Below are positions 1-6,532 of a DNA stretch of 64,000 nt, one piece after another. Source of the DNA: Bacillus timonensis (lineage in GTDB: Bacteria > Bacillota > Bacilli > Bacillales > Bacillaceae_L); NCBI RefSeq assembly GCF_004799755.1, contig NZ_SLUB01000022.1, positions 1 to 64,000 of the forward strand, given 5' to 3'. The number at the start of each line of letters is the position of its first letter. Position 1 is the first letter of the stretch. The notes under the pieces were generated by a model that saw only the letters and a list, made by a program, of their open reading frames with translations, was not told the DNA's origin and made no database searches. A program made the translations under genes and the position numbers.

Positions 1-177
1 TCTCTGTGAATTTTTGTTTGGTTTGGCGATTAAACAATACCACAATGAGAATACTTTTTCATTTTTTTTTATTAATTTTAGTCCGTGCGGGCTTTTAAAG
101 AGCCATCGCGTAGCGATTTCGTTCTTCCTGTGGTCCCCCCAGATGGATTACGGTACTTTTTTGTTTCAAGTTCAGCC

Positions 178-214
178 ACCATTAAGTCGAACAATCGACT
201 TAATGGTGTTTTCC
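178..214 (+). terminator. Terminator-like hairpin at left edge
   Basis: A perfect 13-bp stem (arms 178-190 and 195-207, loop ACAA) is followed by GTTTT. It would end a transcript coming from the left on the + strand. The rest of 1-268 holds no convincing gene. A degenerate copy of the GAACCGTCCC/TGTGGTCCC repeat family lies near 124-140. Confidence 0.5.
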
Positions 215-268
215 AGTCCCTATCGTTAGAAAGTGCCCAAACATTGCGTTCTGCCGCTACATCACATC

Positions 269-730
269 TTATCGATACGACCACAAGAGCATCCAGTCCC
301 CATCTTCATGAACCACGAAAACATCTTGGTGGATGGAGAAGGTTCCATATGTGCTTTTGTAGGTTTGAGTGATAGGGACTTTATAGACATCATGGAAAGT
401 AGTGGAGTTTTGCGTCATCTGCCAGGATTTGAGTTTTTCGGCGTCCTCTATCGTGAACTTGAACGTGTCAGTTCCGAAATGTCCAACAAACACATGGTTG
501 CGCTGCTGGATGTAATCGGCTTTTTGGAACCGCTCTTGCATCAGGGGATGGAATAATTCCCAGGAGCTTCCGAAATCGGCATCCTGTTCGTATTTATAAA
601 AGGAGTGAACAAGCTCCTTGGCTTCTTCCTCCGGTGATGAACGAAAAAATGATATAACTAGAATTACAAAAAGAATGGCCCCAACTATGATCAAAATTAA
701 CTGAATGGGCAAGCCGCGTCGTCTTCTCAT
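269..730 (-). CDS. Membrane-anchored small protein, NTF2-like
   Basis: 153 aa. After the basic start MRRRRG, a hydrophobic segment (about residues 9-28) anchors the protein. The remaining roughly 120 residues are soluble, rich in aromatics and have alternating beta-type segments (ending VVHEDGDWMLLWSYR), as in small NTF2-like or DUF4878-type secreted domains. That fold is inferred, not proven. The probable site is the outer face of the membrane. The start ATG follows the ribosome site AAGGGGG, which lies in the loop of a hairpin (732-763), so translation could be structure-controlled. It is transcribed alone, with a different gene unit on each side. Function unknown. Confidence 0.7.
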   Translation of the reverse strand: MRRRRGLPIQLILIIVGAILFVILVISFFRSSPEEEAKELVHSFYKYEQDADFGSSWELFHPLMQERFQKADYIQQRNHVFVGHFGTDTFKFTIEDAEKLKSWQMTQNSTTFHDVYKVPITQTYKSTYGTFSIHQDVFVVHEDGDWMLLWSYR

Positions 731-731
731 A

Positions 732-763
732 AGTAAACAAAAGCCCCCTTAAGCTTGTTTACT
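732..763 (-). promoter_or_regulatory. Hairpin presenting the RBS of the anchored protein
   Basis: AGTAAACA pairs with TGTTTACT across a loop holding the ribosome site (AAGGGGG on the - strand). The stem ends about two bases before the ATG. It may be a translational control element or chance. Confidence 0.3.
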
Positions 764-821
764 ATTATGGATATGCCTTCGAAAAGTTGTCCTAGTACAA
801 GATTTCCTCCTTAATTTGGTG

Positions 822-850
822 TGGGACAACGAACCTGTCCCTCTGTCCCA
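822..850. repeat. GGGACAGG-family palindrome, single unit
   Basis: One unit of the window-wide family: TGGGACAAC, then AACCTGTCCC, then TGTCCCA. The outer GGGACA/TGTCCC can pair. It lies between two - strand genes. Confidence 0.75.
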
Positions 851-867
851 AAAAAATAGGCTAGAGC

Positions 868-1026
868 CTAAGCCCTAGCGCTAAATTTACTTAAGCGAGT
901 TAAGAAAGGACGACGTGGTCCTTTGCCATATCTCACAAAATACAGCCGATCTTCCAGTCTTTTATAAAAACGAATTCCCACGATCTTTAAGGGTGTCCAA
1001 ATTTCTTTAAAGGTATAATAAGGCAA
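868..1026 (-). CDS. Small basic hypothetical protein (52 aa)
   Basis: A TTG start at 1026 is preceded at 9 bases by GGGGGAGGAG, an excellent ribosome site, which is the main reason to call it real. An upstream GTG at 1035 touches the ribosome site and is less likely. The product is basic and aromatic (motifs YTFKEIW, FYKRLEDRLYFVRYGKG, RRPFLTRL), with no signal peptide or membrane span. I do not recognise the family. It ends a few bases before the repeat at 822-850. Confidence 0.5.
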   Translation of the reverse strand: MPYYTFKEIWTPLKIVGIRFYKRLEDRLYFVRYGKGPRRPFLTRLSKFSARA

Positions 1027-1305
1027 GTTTAGCACTCCTCCCCCAGTCAACACATTATTTTTATATTATTTTTTACCTTTATAATCTATTTAAAAAATAA
1101 TAGCATGTCCATGTTGATAAAAATGTGGAAACGTGTAGTAAAAAATTAAAATATTTTGGTCAAATTTAGACAAAAATCGCTAAAAAAGCCCCTTTTTAGG
1201 AAAGTCACCCTCAAAAAGTGCCAATAATCGCTATATTTTTACACCGATTTTCCCAATATACAATTTCCTAATACATTGGTACTATATAATTATAGTAAAA
1301 TACTA

Positions 1306-1438
1306 GATTGGTATTATAACCAATCATAATCTTGTTAGTTAATGTAGAGAATAGGGGTTTTCTACATTTGACTATATATTTTACCTGTAGACTTTTTTCT
1401 CTTTTCGCCCTGCTCATGTTGAGTAGGGCTCTTTTTTT
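1306..1438 (+). promoter_or_regulatory. Structured leader upstream of glpP
   Basis: Three elements lie in series. The inverted repeat GATTGGT/ACCAATC spans 1306-1325. An 8-bp perfect hairpin AATGTAGA/TCTACATT spans 1341-1368; TCTACA in it can instead pair with TGTAGA at 1386-1391. An intrinsic terminator GCCCTGCTC/GAGTAGGGC (1407-1429) is followed by seven T. No + strand gene lies upstream within this window's left end that would need this terminator, so a leader-attenuation role is plausible. GlpP itself is an RNA-binding antiterminator, which fits self-control; that is inference. Confidence 0.5.
1407..1438 (+). terminator. Intrinsic terminator in the glpP leader
   Basis: The stem GCCCTGCTC/GAGTAGGGC contains one G-U pair, the loop is ATGTT, and a T-rich tract follows. 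It lies 50 bases before the glpP start. Confidence 0.75.
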
Positions 1439-1487
1439 GTTTGTAACCGAAAGTGTATACTAGTTTAAAGAGATGGAGGGGAGACTG

Positions 1488-2024
1488 GTGGATCAACAAA
1501 TTTTACCCGCATCAACGACGATGAAAGAATTCGAGTATTTTTTAAAAAGTAAATATGAAATCGGGGTTTTTACGGAAATTCACATTGCTCAGTTGAAACA
1601 TATTAAGAGGATGGCCAATGAATATGGGAAGAAGATGATCTTTCATGTGGATATGGTACAAGGGATCAAAAGTGATGAGTATGCGACGGAATTTATTTGC
1701 CAGGAGTTTCAGCCGTATGGGTTAATCTCGACGAAATCAAGTGTGATTCAAAAGGCGAAGCAAAAAGGAGTTTTCGCGATACAGCGGATGTTTTTGATTG
1801 ATACGCATGCGCTTGAAAAAAGCTATAAGCTAATTGAAAAAAATCAACCTGATTATATTGAAGTGCTGCCAGGAGCCATGCCGTGGATGATCCAAGAGGT
1901 GAAAGAGAGATTGAATGTTCCGGTGCTAGCAGGTGGGCTGATTCGGACAAAAGAGGAAGTGCAAAAGGCACTTGAAGCGGGTGCCACCGCCATCACTACT
2001 TCAAAAAGGGAGCTTTGGGTATAA
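1488..2024 (+). CDS. glpP: Glycerol-3-phosphate responsive antiterminator GlpP
   Basis: 178 aa from GTG at 1488, chosen because GGAGGGGAGA sits just upstream; an in-frame ATG at 1473 overlaps that site. The sequence matches the GlpP family across its length: LPASTTMKEFEYFL at the N-terminus, FHVDMVQGIKSDEYA, LISTKSSVIQKAKQ, YIEVLPGAMPW and VPVLAGGLIRTKEEV with a C-terminal phosphate-binding-like turn (GATAITTS). In Bacillus, GlpP with glycerol-3-phosphate binds the leader RNA of glpD and glpFK and prevents termination. B. subtilis GlpP is about 192 aa. Here glpP is not next to glpF, glpK or glpD, so it must act in trans. Its own leader also holds a terminator. Confidence 0.93.
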   Translation: MDQQILPASTTMKEFEYFLKSKYEIGVFTEIHIAQLKHIKRMANEYGKKMIFHVDMVQGIKSDEYATEFICQEFQPYGLISTKSSVIQKAKQKGVFAIQRMFLIDTHALEKSYKLIEKNQPDYIEVLPGAMPWMIQEVKERLNVPVLAGGLIRTKEEVQKALEAGATAITTSKRELWV

Positions 2025-2164
2025 TTTTATTCAGCAGAAGCAAACCAGTGATGCTGGGTAGAGCGATGTTTTGAACCACCTCGTGTAGATCTAAAATCAG
2101 GCACAAACACACCAAGGGGTTCTTTTTTTGATGCAATTTGGCATAATTTGTTGATGAGTTTATG

Positions 2165-2178
2165 TGTAAGCGTTATCA
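2165..2178 (+). promoter_or_regulatory. Candidate CcpA-binding cre site
   Basis: TGTAAGCGTTATCA fits the cre consensus TGWAARCGYTWNCW at all 14 positions. It sits 9 bases upstream of a perfect -10 hexamer TATAAT (2188-2193), overlapping the -35 region of the small gene at 2224. Catabolite control of that gene is inferred. Confidence 0.65.
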
Positions 2179-2187
2179 TTATTTCGT

Positions 2188-2193
2188 TATAAT
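2188..2193 (+). promoter_or_regulatory. -10 element TATAAT of the 38-aa membrane gene
   Basis: A consensus -10 lies 31 bases before the ATG. No good -35 is visible 17 bases upstream, where the cre-like box sits. Confidence 0.45.
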
Positions 2194-2223
2194 ATAGGTA
2201 AGAGAGTGTGAGGAGGCGAAGTG

Positions 2224-2340
2224 ATGGAAGAGAATACGAATCAATTAGCAGTTGGTATGGTGTGGGGAACGACCTTGAGTATACCTCTTTGGATTGCGTT
2301 TTTTGGTTGGTTGAAGCTTCTGTCACATCTCTTCGTTTGA
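2224..2340 (+). CDS. Small single-span membrane protein (38 aa)
   Basis: ATG at 2224 follows AGGAGG by 7 bases, with a -10 TATAAT and a perfect cre-like box upstream. The product starts MEENTNQLAVG and continues in one hydrophobic span (about residues 10-36: MVWGTTLSIPLWIAFFGW and onward), so it should be a one-pass membrane peptide. It is too short for family assignment. The promoter, cre box and ribosome site together make it a believable gene. The GAACCGTCCC repeats start 33 bases after its stop. Confidence 0.65.
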   Translation: MEENTNQLAVGMVWGTTLSIPLWIAFFGWLKLLSHLFV

Positions 2341-2372
2341 ACGGAATTAAACTGCGGACATTTGTTGATAGT

Positions 2373-2400
2373 GGAGCCACAGGAACCGTCCCTGTGGCTC
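2373..2400. repeat. GAACCGTCCC-family palindrome
   Basis: GAGCCACAGG and CCTGTGGCTC form a perfect 10-bp stem around AACCGTC. Related copies lie at 2441, 30060, 61742 and 63569. Confidence 0.75.
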
Positions 2401-2440
2401 TGCCTGTGGCTCTGTTGCGCCCGTGGACTCCTTGCCCAAA

Positions 2441-2469
2441 GGGACCACGAGAACCGTCCCTATGGTCCC
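2441..2469. repeat. GAACCGTCCC-family palindrome overlapping a stop codon
   Basis: GGGACCA and TGGTCCC arms flank GAACCGTCCC. The copy contains the last two codons and the TAG stop of the leftward GGDEF-EAL gene. Confidence 0.75.
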
Positions 2470-4292
2470 TTTAGCCACTTTTCTTCGAATTCGGTTTGGG
2501 GGAGGGGCTTGCTGAAGTAGTAGCCTTGGCCGTAGGTGCAGCCTTGGTTGATGAGAAATGTGAGTTGTTCGTTTGTTTCGATGCCTTCGGCGACGACTTT
2601 GACGTTTAGGTTATCGGCCATTTGGATAATCATTTGAATGAGAGCTTTGGTATCTGAATTAAAATTCTGAATAAAAGAACGGTCAATTTTTAAACAGTCA
2701 ATGGGTAGTTGATGAAGAACGCTTAGGGAGCTATAGCCGGTGCCAAAGTCATCAAGGCTGATGCTAATCCCAAGTTTCTTCAATTCGCGGACGGAATCAA
2801 TTGACTTTTCCAAATTGATCAAGGCACTTTCGGTTATCTCGATGTCTAAGCGATGAAGGCATGAGGTGTGCTCATGATTCACTTCCTCTATAAAACGACA
2901 TAGGCTATGTTTTTCAAAATGCTTTGGTGACAGGTTCACTGAAATGTGCTCAAACTCATAGCCCGCCTCGGTCCACGAACATATCCATCCCAAAACTTCT
3001 GTAATCACCCATTCACCGACATCCACAATTAGACCGGTTTCCTCGAGGACATGGATAAATACGTCGGGACTAAGTATCCCTTTTTCAGGGTGATTCCAAC
3101 GTAATAAAGCTTCAGCCCCACAAAATTTTCCTGTGCAGATTTCAAATTGTGGTTGATAATACAATTCAAACTCCCGTTTTTCAAGAGCTTCCTTTAAATC
3201 TTGCTCAAGCTTAAAGCGTTCCTCAACCTTTTTCAAGAGAGTATCATGATAAAAAACAAGGTGGCCCCGACCGAGTTCCTTAGATGCATACATGGCTAGA
3301 TCCGCTTTTTGTAGTATTTCCTCGATGGTTTCAGCATCAAACGGAAAACGCGCAATTCCGAGGCTTGCAAAGACCTCTAAGGTAAATTCATGATAGGTAA
3401 TTGGTAGGCTTATTTCATTAGCTATGCCTAGTGCGATTTTTTCAATCGCTTCATGCTGAACCTCGGGAAGAGTCACGGCAAATTCATCGCCACCTATATG
3501 ATAGGCAACACCTTGGTCGTCTACCTCTCTGAGGCGTTTAGCAACCTCCATTAGAACTGCATCCCCAGCCAAATGTCCATAACGGTCATTGGTCTTTTTA
3601 AATTCATTCAAATCAAGATAAATGAGACTAAATGGAATTCGATGCGCCAATATTTCTCCCACATCCTCACTAAGTTTCCGTTTATTCGGTAAATTAGTGA
3701 GAGGCGTGTGGTAGGCCATGAAGTGGATTTTTTCCATGTTTCTTTTTTCCTTGGTGATATCCATAATGATCCCGTAGATTCCATGGATCTTGTTCTCTAC
3801 TACAATTGGGATATTCCGGACAAATACATCAATCATGTCGCCGTTGGAGTTATGGATTTGAACCTCATATTCCACAACTTCTCCCGCCAATACCTTTTCA
3901 AATCGTTGTTTCGTCACCTCTTGCTCATGTTTAGGTAAAAAATGAGTAAAATGTAAGCCAATAATATCTTCTTTATCCATCTGCGTTAGTTTTTCTGAAC
4001 TTGGGTTTAAGTCAATGATGAATCCGCTCGGATCAATCATAATAATCGAGCTTGGGTTTAGATCGTAAAGAGGGCGAAAATAGCGCTCTTGTTTGTTTAA
4101 TTTTCGCTGATACCTGTTGCCGAGAATCGCAATAAACATGCATAAAAACAAACTAAATATAAGAAACGGAAAAAAGAGACTACTGGTAAAAAGGCCGTCA
4201 TCTTCTGGGAATACTAGGCTCATACCTTTAAACAAAATATACTGAAAGGTGATGTGGGAGTTTGTAAATTCGAATAGAATAGTTGAAATCAT
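2460..4292 (-). CDS. PAS-GGDEF-EAL cyclic-di-GMP signalling protein
   Basis: 610 aa. The start ATG at 4292 was chosen for the upstream GAGGTG at 5 bases. One membrane span lies at about residues 37-57, then PAS (about 75-185), GGDEF (about 190-350) and EAL (about 365-605). The diguanylate cyclase signature is intact (HIGGDEFAV). The phosphodiesterase motifs also look intact: EALLRW, EITES, DDFGTGYSS, KIDRSF, VVAEGIET. The usual RxxD product-inhibition site five residues before GGDEF is not evident. It could therefore make or degrade c-di-GMP, with phosphodiesterase activity likely the main role in such hybrids. The membrane anchor and PAS domain suggest control by a cell-envelope or redox cue. 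The final Gly-Pro-stop is encoded by a GAACCGTCCC repeat. Confidence 0.93.
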   Translation of the reverse strand: MISTILFEFTNSHITFQYILFKGMSLVFPEDDGLFTSSLFFPFLIFSLFLCMFIAILGNRYQRKLNKQERYFRPLYDLNPSSIIMIDPSGFIIDLNPSSEKLTQMDKEDIIGLHFTHFLPKHEQEVTKQRFEKVLAGEVVEYEVQIHNSNGDMIDVFVRNIPIVVENKIHGIYGIIMDITKEKRNMEKIHFMAYHTPLTNLPNKRKLSEDVGEILAHRIPFSLIYLDLNEFKKTNDRYGHLAGDAVLMEVAKRLREVDDQGVAYHIGGDEFAVTLPEVQHEAIEKIALGIANEISLPITYHEFTLEVFASLGIARFPFDAETIEEILQKADLAMYASKELGRGHLVFYHDTLLKKVEERFKLEQDLKEALEKREFELYYQPQFEICTGKFCGAEALLRWNHPEKGILSPDVFIHVLEETGLIVDVGEWVITEVLGWICSWTEAGYEFEHISVNLSPKHFEKHSLCRFIEEVNHEHTSCLHRLDIEITESALINLEKSIDSVRELKKLGISISLDDFGTGYSSLSVLHQLPIDCLKIDRSFIQNFNSDTKALIQMIIQMADNLNVKVVAEGIETNEQLTFLINQGCTYGQGYYFSKPLPQTEFEEKWLKGP

Positions 4293-4449
4293 ACGTACAC
4301 CTCGGCAAATGCAACTTATACGACTAGTATGAGCCATTATAATGAATTTATTGGAACCCCAGATATTTTTTTCTTTTATGTGTATAAGATGGTTGTGATC
4401 TGGCAATGATGATAGTGTATTCCCCCCTTTGTTTATATATTTTTGTTGA

Positions 4450-4475
4450 ACCTCCTTTATGGAGGTATTTTTTTT
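4450..4475 (+). terminator. Terminator-like hairpin before the DUF1659 gene
   Basis: ACCTCC/GGAGGT with loop TTTAT is followed by eight T. It lies on the + strand between the divergent GGDEF-EAL gene and the DUF1659 gene. No + strand gene between here and 2340 needs it, so it may be a leader attenuator or a decoy. Confidence 0.5.
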
Positions 4476-4548
4476 GCTTTTTTTTAAAATCGATGCCCCT
4501 TTTTGCCCCTTACCTCTCTATAACATAGGTGTAAAGGAGGTGAGGGAC

Positions 4549-4779
4549 ATGGCAGTATTAACGGACATTCAACGTACACAGTTGCGCCTTGAGTTTGAAA
4601 ATGGGCTTGATGACAAAGGTCAGATGACGTACAAAAATAAAAACTACAACAACATCAACCCACTTGTAACAGCTGAAGATTTGTATGCAGTAGCCGTTTC
4701 AATCGAAAAGCTTCAATCGTTACAGCTTATCGGAATTGAGCGTAATGACAGCTATTCACTAGCTAGTGACGGACAGTAA
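4549..4779 (+). CDS. DUF1659 family protein
   Basis: 76 aa. ATG follows AAAGGAGGTGAGGGAC. The sequence (LTDIQRTQLRLEFENGLDD, TYKNKNYNNINPLVTAEDLY, IEKLQSLQLIGIERNDS) matches DUF1659, a short cytosolic family of unknown role found across Bacillaceae. It is followed by DUF2922 and YvrJ genes on the same strand, a recurring trio in Bacillus genomes. Function unknown. Confidence 0.85.
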   Translation: MAVLTDIQRTQLRLEFENGLDDKGQMTYKNKNYNNINPLVTAEDLYAVAVSIEKLQSLQLIGIERNDSYSLASDGQ

Positions 4780-4814
4780 GGTTTAAACAAAATGGATAGA
4801 AAGGGGGAATAACA

Positions 4815-5030
4815 ATGGCAAAAACATTGGAAATGCAATTTAAAAATGAAGATGGAAAAACGGCGACAATTTCCATTGAAAATCCAATCGAACCTGTTGA
4901 TGCAGCAGCGGTTTCCACTGCAATGGATCTCATTGTATCAACAAATGTGTTTCTCACACCTGGTGGTGCAATTGTCGAGAAAAAAGGCGCACGCTTGGTC
5001 GAGCGTAATGTTGAAACAGTTGAACTTTAA
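4815..5030 (+). CDS. DUF2922 family protein
   Basis: 71 aa, RBS AAAGGGGG. The pattern MAKTLEMQFKNEDGKTATIS followed by IENPIEPVDAAAVSTAMD and a C-terminal RNVETVEL fits DUF2922. It lies 35 bases after the DUF1659 gene, clearly in the same operon. A terminator hairpin follows, so the downstream yvrJ is probably expressed at a lower level. Role unknown. Confidence 0.85.
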   Translation: MAKTLEMQFKNEDGKTATISIENPIEPVDAAAVSTAMDLIVSTNVFLTPGGAIVEKKGARLVERNVETVEL

Positions 5031-5040
5031 TTGGACTTGG

Positions 5041-5076
5041 GCCAACTTTCTCTTTAGGAAGTTGGCTTTACTTTTT
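5041..5076 (+). terminator. Terminator between DUF2922 gene and yvrJ
   Basis: GCCAACTT/AAGTTGGC with a 10-base loop is followed by a T-rich tract. It may reduce read-through into yvrJ. Confidence 0.7.
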
Positions 5077-5096
5077 TAGAGGAAGGAGGAGTTTTG

Positions 5097-5267
5097 GTGG
5101 AACAGTTCTTGCCTTTAATTCAAGAGGTTGGCTTTCCTGTCGTCGTGACATTTTATCTTTTGCACCGGATCGAAACGAAGCTTGATAGTGTTATTGACTC
5201 GATTCAAATGCTGCCACAAAGCATGAAGGCCGACCCACCGTATGAGACAAAGAAAAGTATATCGTAG
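5097..5267 (+). CDS. yvrJ: YvrJ family small protein
   Basis: 56 aa from GTG at 5097 (RBS GGAAGGAGGAG, 7 bases). N-terminal half MEQFLPLIQEVGFPVVVTFYL is hydrophobic and membrane-inserting, followed by a polar tail with LHRIETKLDSVIDSIQMLP, the YvrJ signature. Third gene of the DUF1659/DUF2922/YvrJ trio. Its last 75 or so bases and its terminator region recur at 6343-6422, on the far side of an inserted nuclease gene. Confidence 0.82.
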   Translation: MEQFLPLIQEVGFPVVVTFYLLHRIETKLDSVIDSIQMLPQSMKADPPYETKKSIS

Positions 5268-5270
5268 AAA
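5191..5270 (+). repeat. 80-bp direct repeat, copy 1 (3' end of yvrJ)
   Basis: Aligned by eye without gaps to 6343-6422 with about four mismatches in 80 bases. Both copies are followed by a terminator of the form CACCTGA...TCGGGTGC. Confidence 0.85.
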
Positions 5271-5274
5271 TGAT

Positions 5275-5310
5275 GTGCACCTGACTTGTGTAGTCGGGTG
5301 CATTATATTT
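5275..5310 (+). terminator. Terminator after yvrJ
   Basis: TGCACCTGACT/AGTCGGGTGCA, loop TGTGT, then TTATATTTTTG. A close relative stands after the second repeat copy near 6430. Confidence 0.75.
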
Positions 5311-5408
5311 TTGACAACTTGCAGGAAAATGTGGTTTCATGTCGAAATGGATATTTGTTACATATGCCTCTATACTCCCCGATAAATAACCCCGAAAGGA
5401 AGATACAG

Positions 5409-6308
5409 ATGAAACCAGAATACCTCGATTTAAAAGTAGATTTTATGTTTAAGCAATTATTTGGTCAGCCAAGTCGAAAACATATTACAATTGCTTTTCT
5501 GAATGATTTGTTAGGTAGGAAAGGACACAATAGAATTAAAGATTTGCAATTTATTAATACTGAAATTTCAAAGGAGACTAAGGATGGAAAAACAGTTCGG
5601 TTGGATTTAGCCGTACTTACTGAGAACAGTGAAAATATCAATGTTGAAATTCTGGTGATTAACCAACATGATTTACCCGAGCGAATTCTCTATTATTGGG
5701 CAAAGACTTATTCTTCCTCCATACATTCTAGTGACCAATATCGCAAACTGCGTCCTACGATTTCTATTTCAATTTTAAACTTCTCACTTTTTCCTACTAA
5801 AACTGATGATTTCCACACTATTTTTCATATCCGAGAAAAAAGTAGCCATTTTCTATGGAGCGAGCAACTTGAATTCCATGTGTTTGATTTGACCTCTTTC
5901 GTGGTAAAATGGAGAAAATACCGAAGGCAACTGAACGACAACAAAGAACTGCCTTGGTTATTAATGTTAACCGCAGTGGATTATCCGGAAAATAAATTAG
6001 ACGATGAATTAATGTCCGAATTGGAGGAATGGGCAATGAACATCGAACAAGTAAAAGAAGCACTCATTGAGTGGGAAACAATAAGTGCAAATAAAGAAAA
6101 TCGTGTCATTTATGAAGCGCGAGCAAAAGAGTTGCGTGACTTGTTAAGTAACCTTGAAGGAGAGCGGAGATTAGGAAGAGAGATAGGTAGAGCAGAAAAA
6201 GATTACGAATATGCATTGAAATTTATGCAAGAAGGGTTAGATCTTGCATTTATTGAGAAAATGACCGGACTACCCAAAGAAGAACTTCTTAAATTGAAAA
6301 AGAAGTAA
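5409..6308 (+). CDS. Rpn-type PD-(D/E)XK recombination-promoting nuclease / putative transposase
   Basis: 299 aa. ATG at 5409 follows AAAGGAAG. The N-terminal part is typical of the Rpn/YhgA-like (PDDEXK_2) family: LDLKVDFMFKQLFGQ, FLNDLLG, GKTVRLDLAVLTE, INVEILVINQHDLPERIL, YYWAKTYSSSI. The C-terminal third is a helical, charged region ending FIEKMTGLPKEELLKLKKK, as in family members. Rpn proteins are DNA endonucleases that promote RecA-independent recombination. Oddity: the family motif is usually E-I-Q after the catalytic Asp; here it reads E-I-L, so the polar catalytic residue is lost and activity is doubtful. The gene is inserted between yvrJ and a duplicated yvrJ 3' end. Confidence 0.85.
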   Translation: MKPEYLDLKVDFMFKQLFGQPSRKHITIAFLNDLLGRKGHNRIKDLQFINTEISKETKDGKTVRLDLAVLTENSENINVEILVINQHDLPERILYYWAKTYSSSIHSSDQYRKLRPTISISILNFSLFPTKTDDFHTIFHIREKSSHFLWSEQLEFHVFDLTSFVVKWRKYRRQLNDNKELPWLLMLTAVDYPENKLDDELMSELEEWAMNIEQVKEALIEWETISANKENRVIYEARAKELRDLLSNLEGERRLGREIGRAEKDYEYALKFMQEGLDLAFIEKMTGLPKEELLKLKKK

Positions 6309-6342
6309 TTAATTAGCAAATTACTTAATGCTACTCAGGAGT

Positions 6343-6422
6343 TTATTCACTCAATTCAAATGCTGCCACAAAGCATGAAGGCCAACCCACCGTATGAGAC
6401 GAAGAAAAGTATATCGTAGAAA
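6343..6422 (+). pseudogene. Duplicated 3' fragment of yvrJ
   Basis: An 80-bp near-copy of 5191-5270 keeps the yvrJ reading frame to its TAG but has no start. It is followed by its own hairpin (GGCACCTGA...TCGGGTGC then five T). It marks the right border of the Rpn-gene insertion. Confidence 0.8.
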
Positions 6423-6427
6423 ACTTG

Positions 6428-6460
6428 GCACCTGATGGAAATTCGTCGGGTGCTTTTTCA
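6428..6460 (+). terminator. Terminator after the yvrJ fragment
   Basis: GCACCTGA...TCGGGTGC then TTTTT. Homologous to the terminator at 5275. Confidence 0.65.
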
Positions 6461-6532
6461 TGTCTAAAAAAGGAATGAATAAAAAGGAAGGTGAGAAACT
6501 AAGACCAAAGTTTGGATAATGAGGTGTTCCGT

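Noticed and set aside
85-556. Rightward frames overlapping the anchored-protein gene
   Set aside because: No ribosome site; they run through a hairpin and a repeat and are antisense to a better gene.
2027-2179. 50-residue leftward frame beginning MITLTHKLINKL, after glpP
   Set aside because: Reads like a protein end but has no ribosome site and no promoter; it overlaps the promoter and cre box of the 38-aa gene. Kept out until conservation is shown.
2460-4406. Longer N-terminus of the GGDEF-EAL protein starting at 4406
   Set aside because: The extra 38 residues lack a ribosome site; the ATG at 4292 has one and leaves the membrane span intact.
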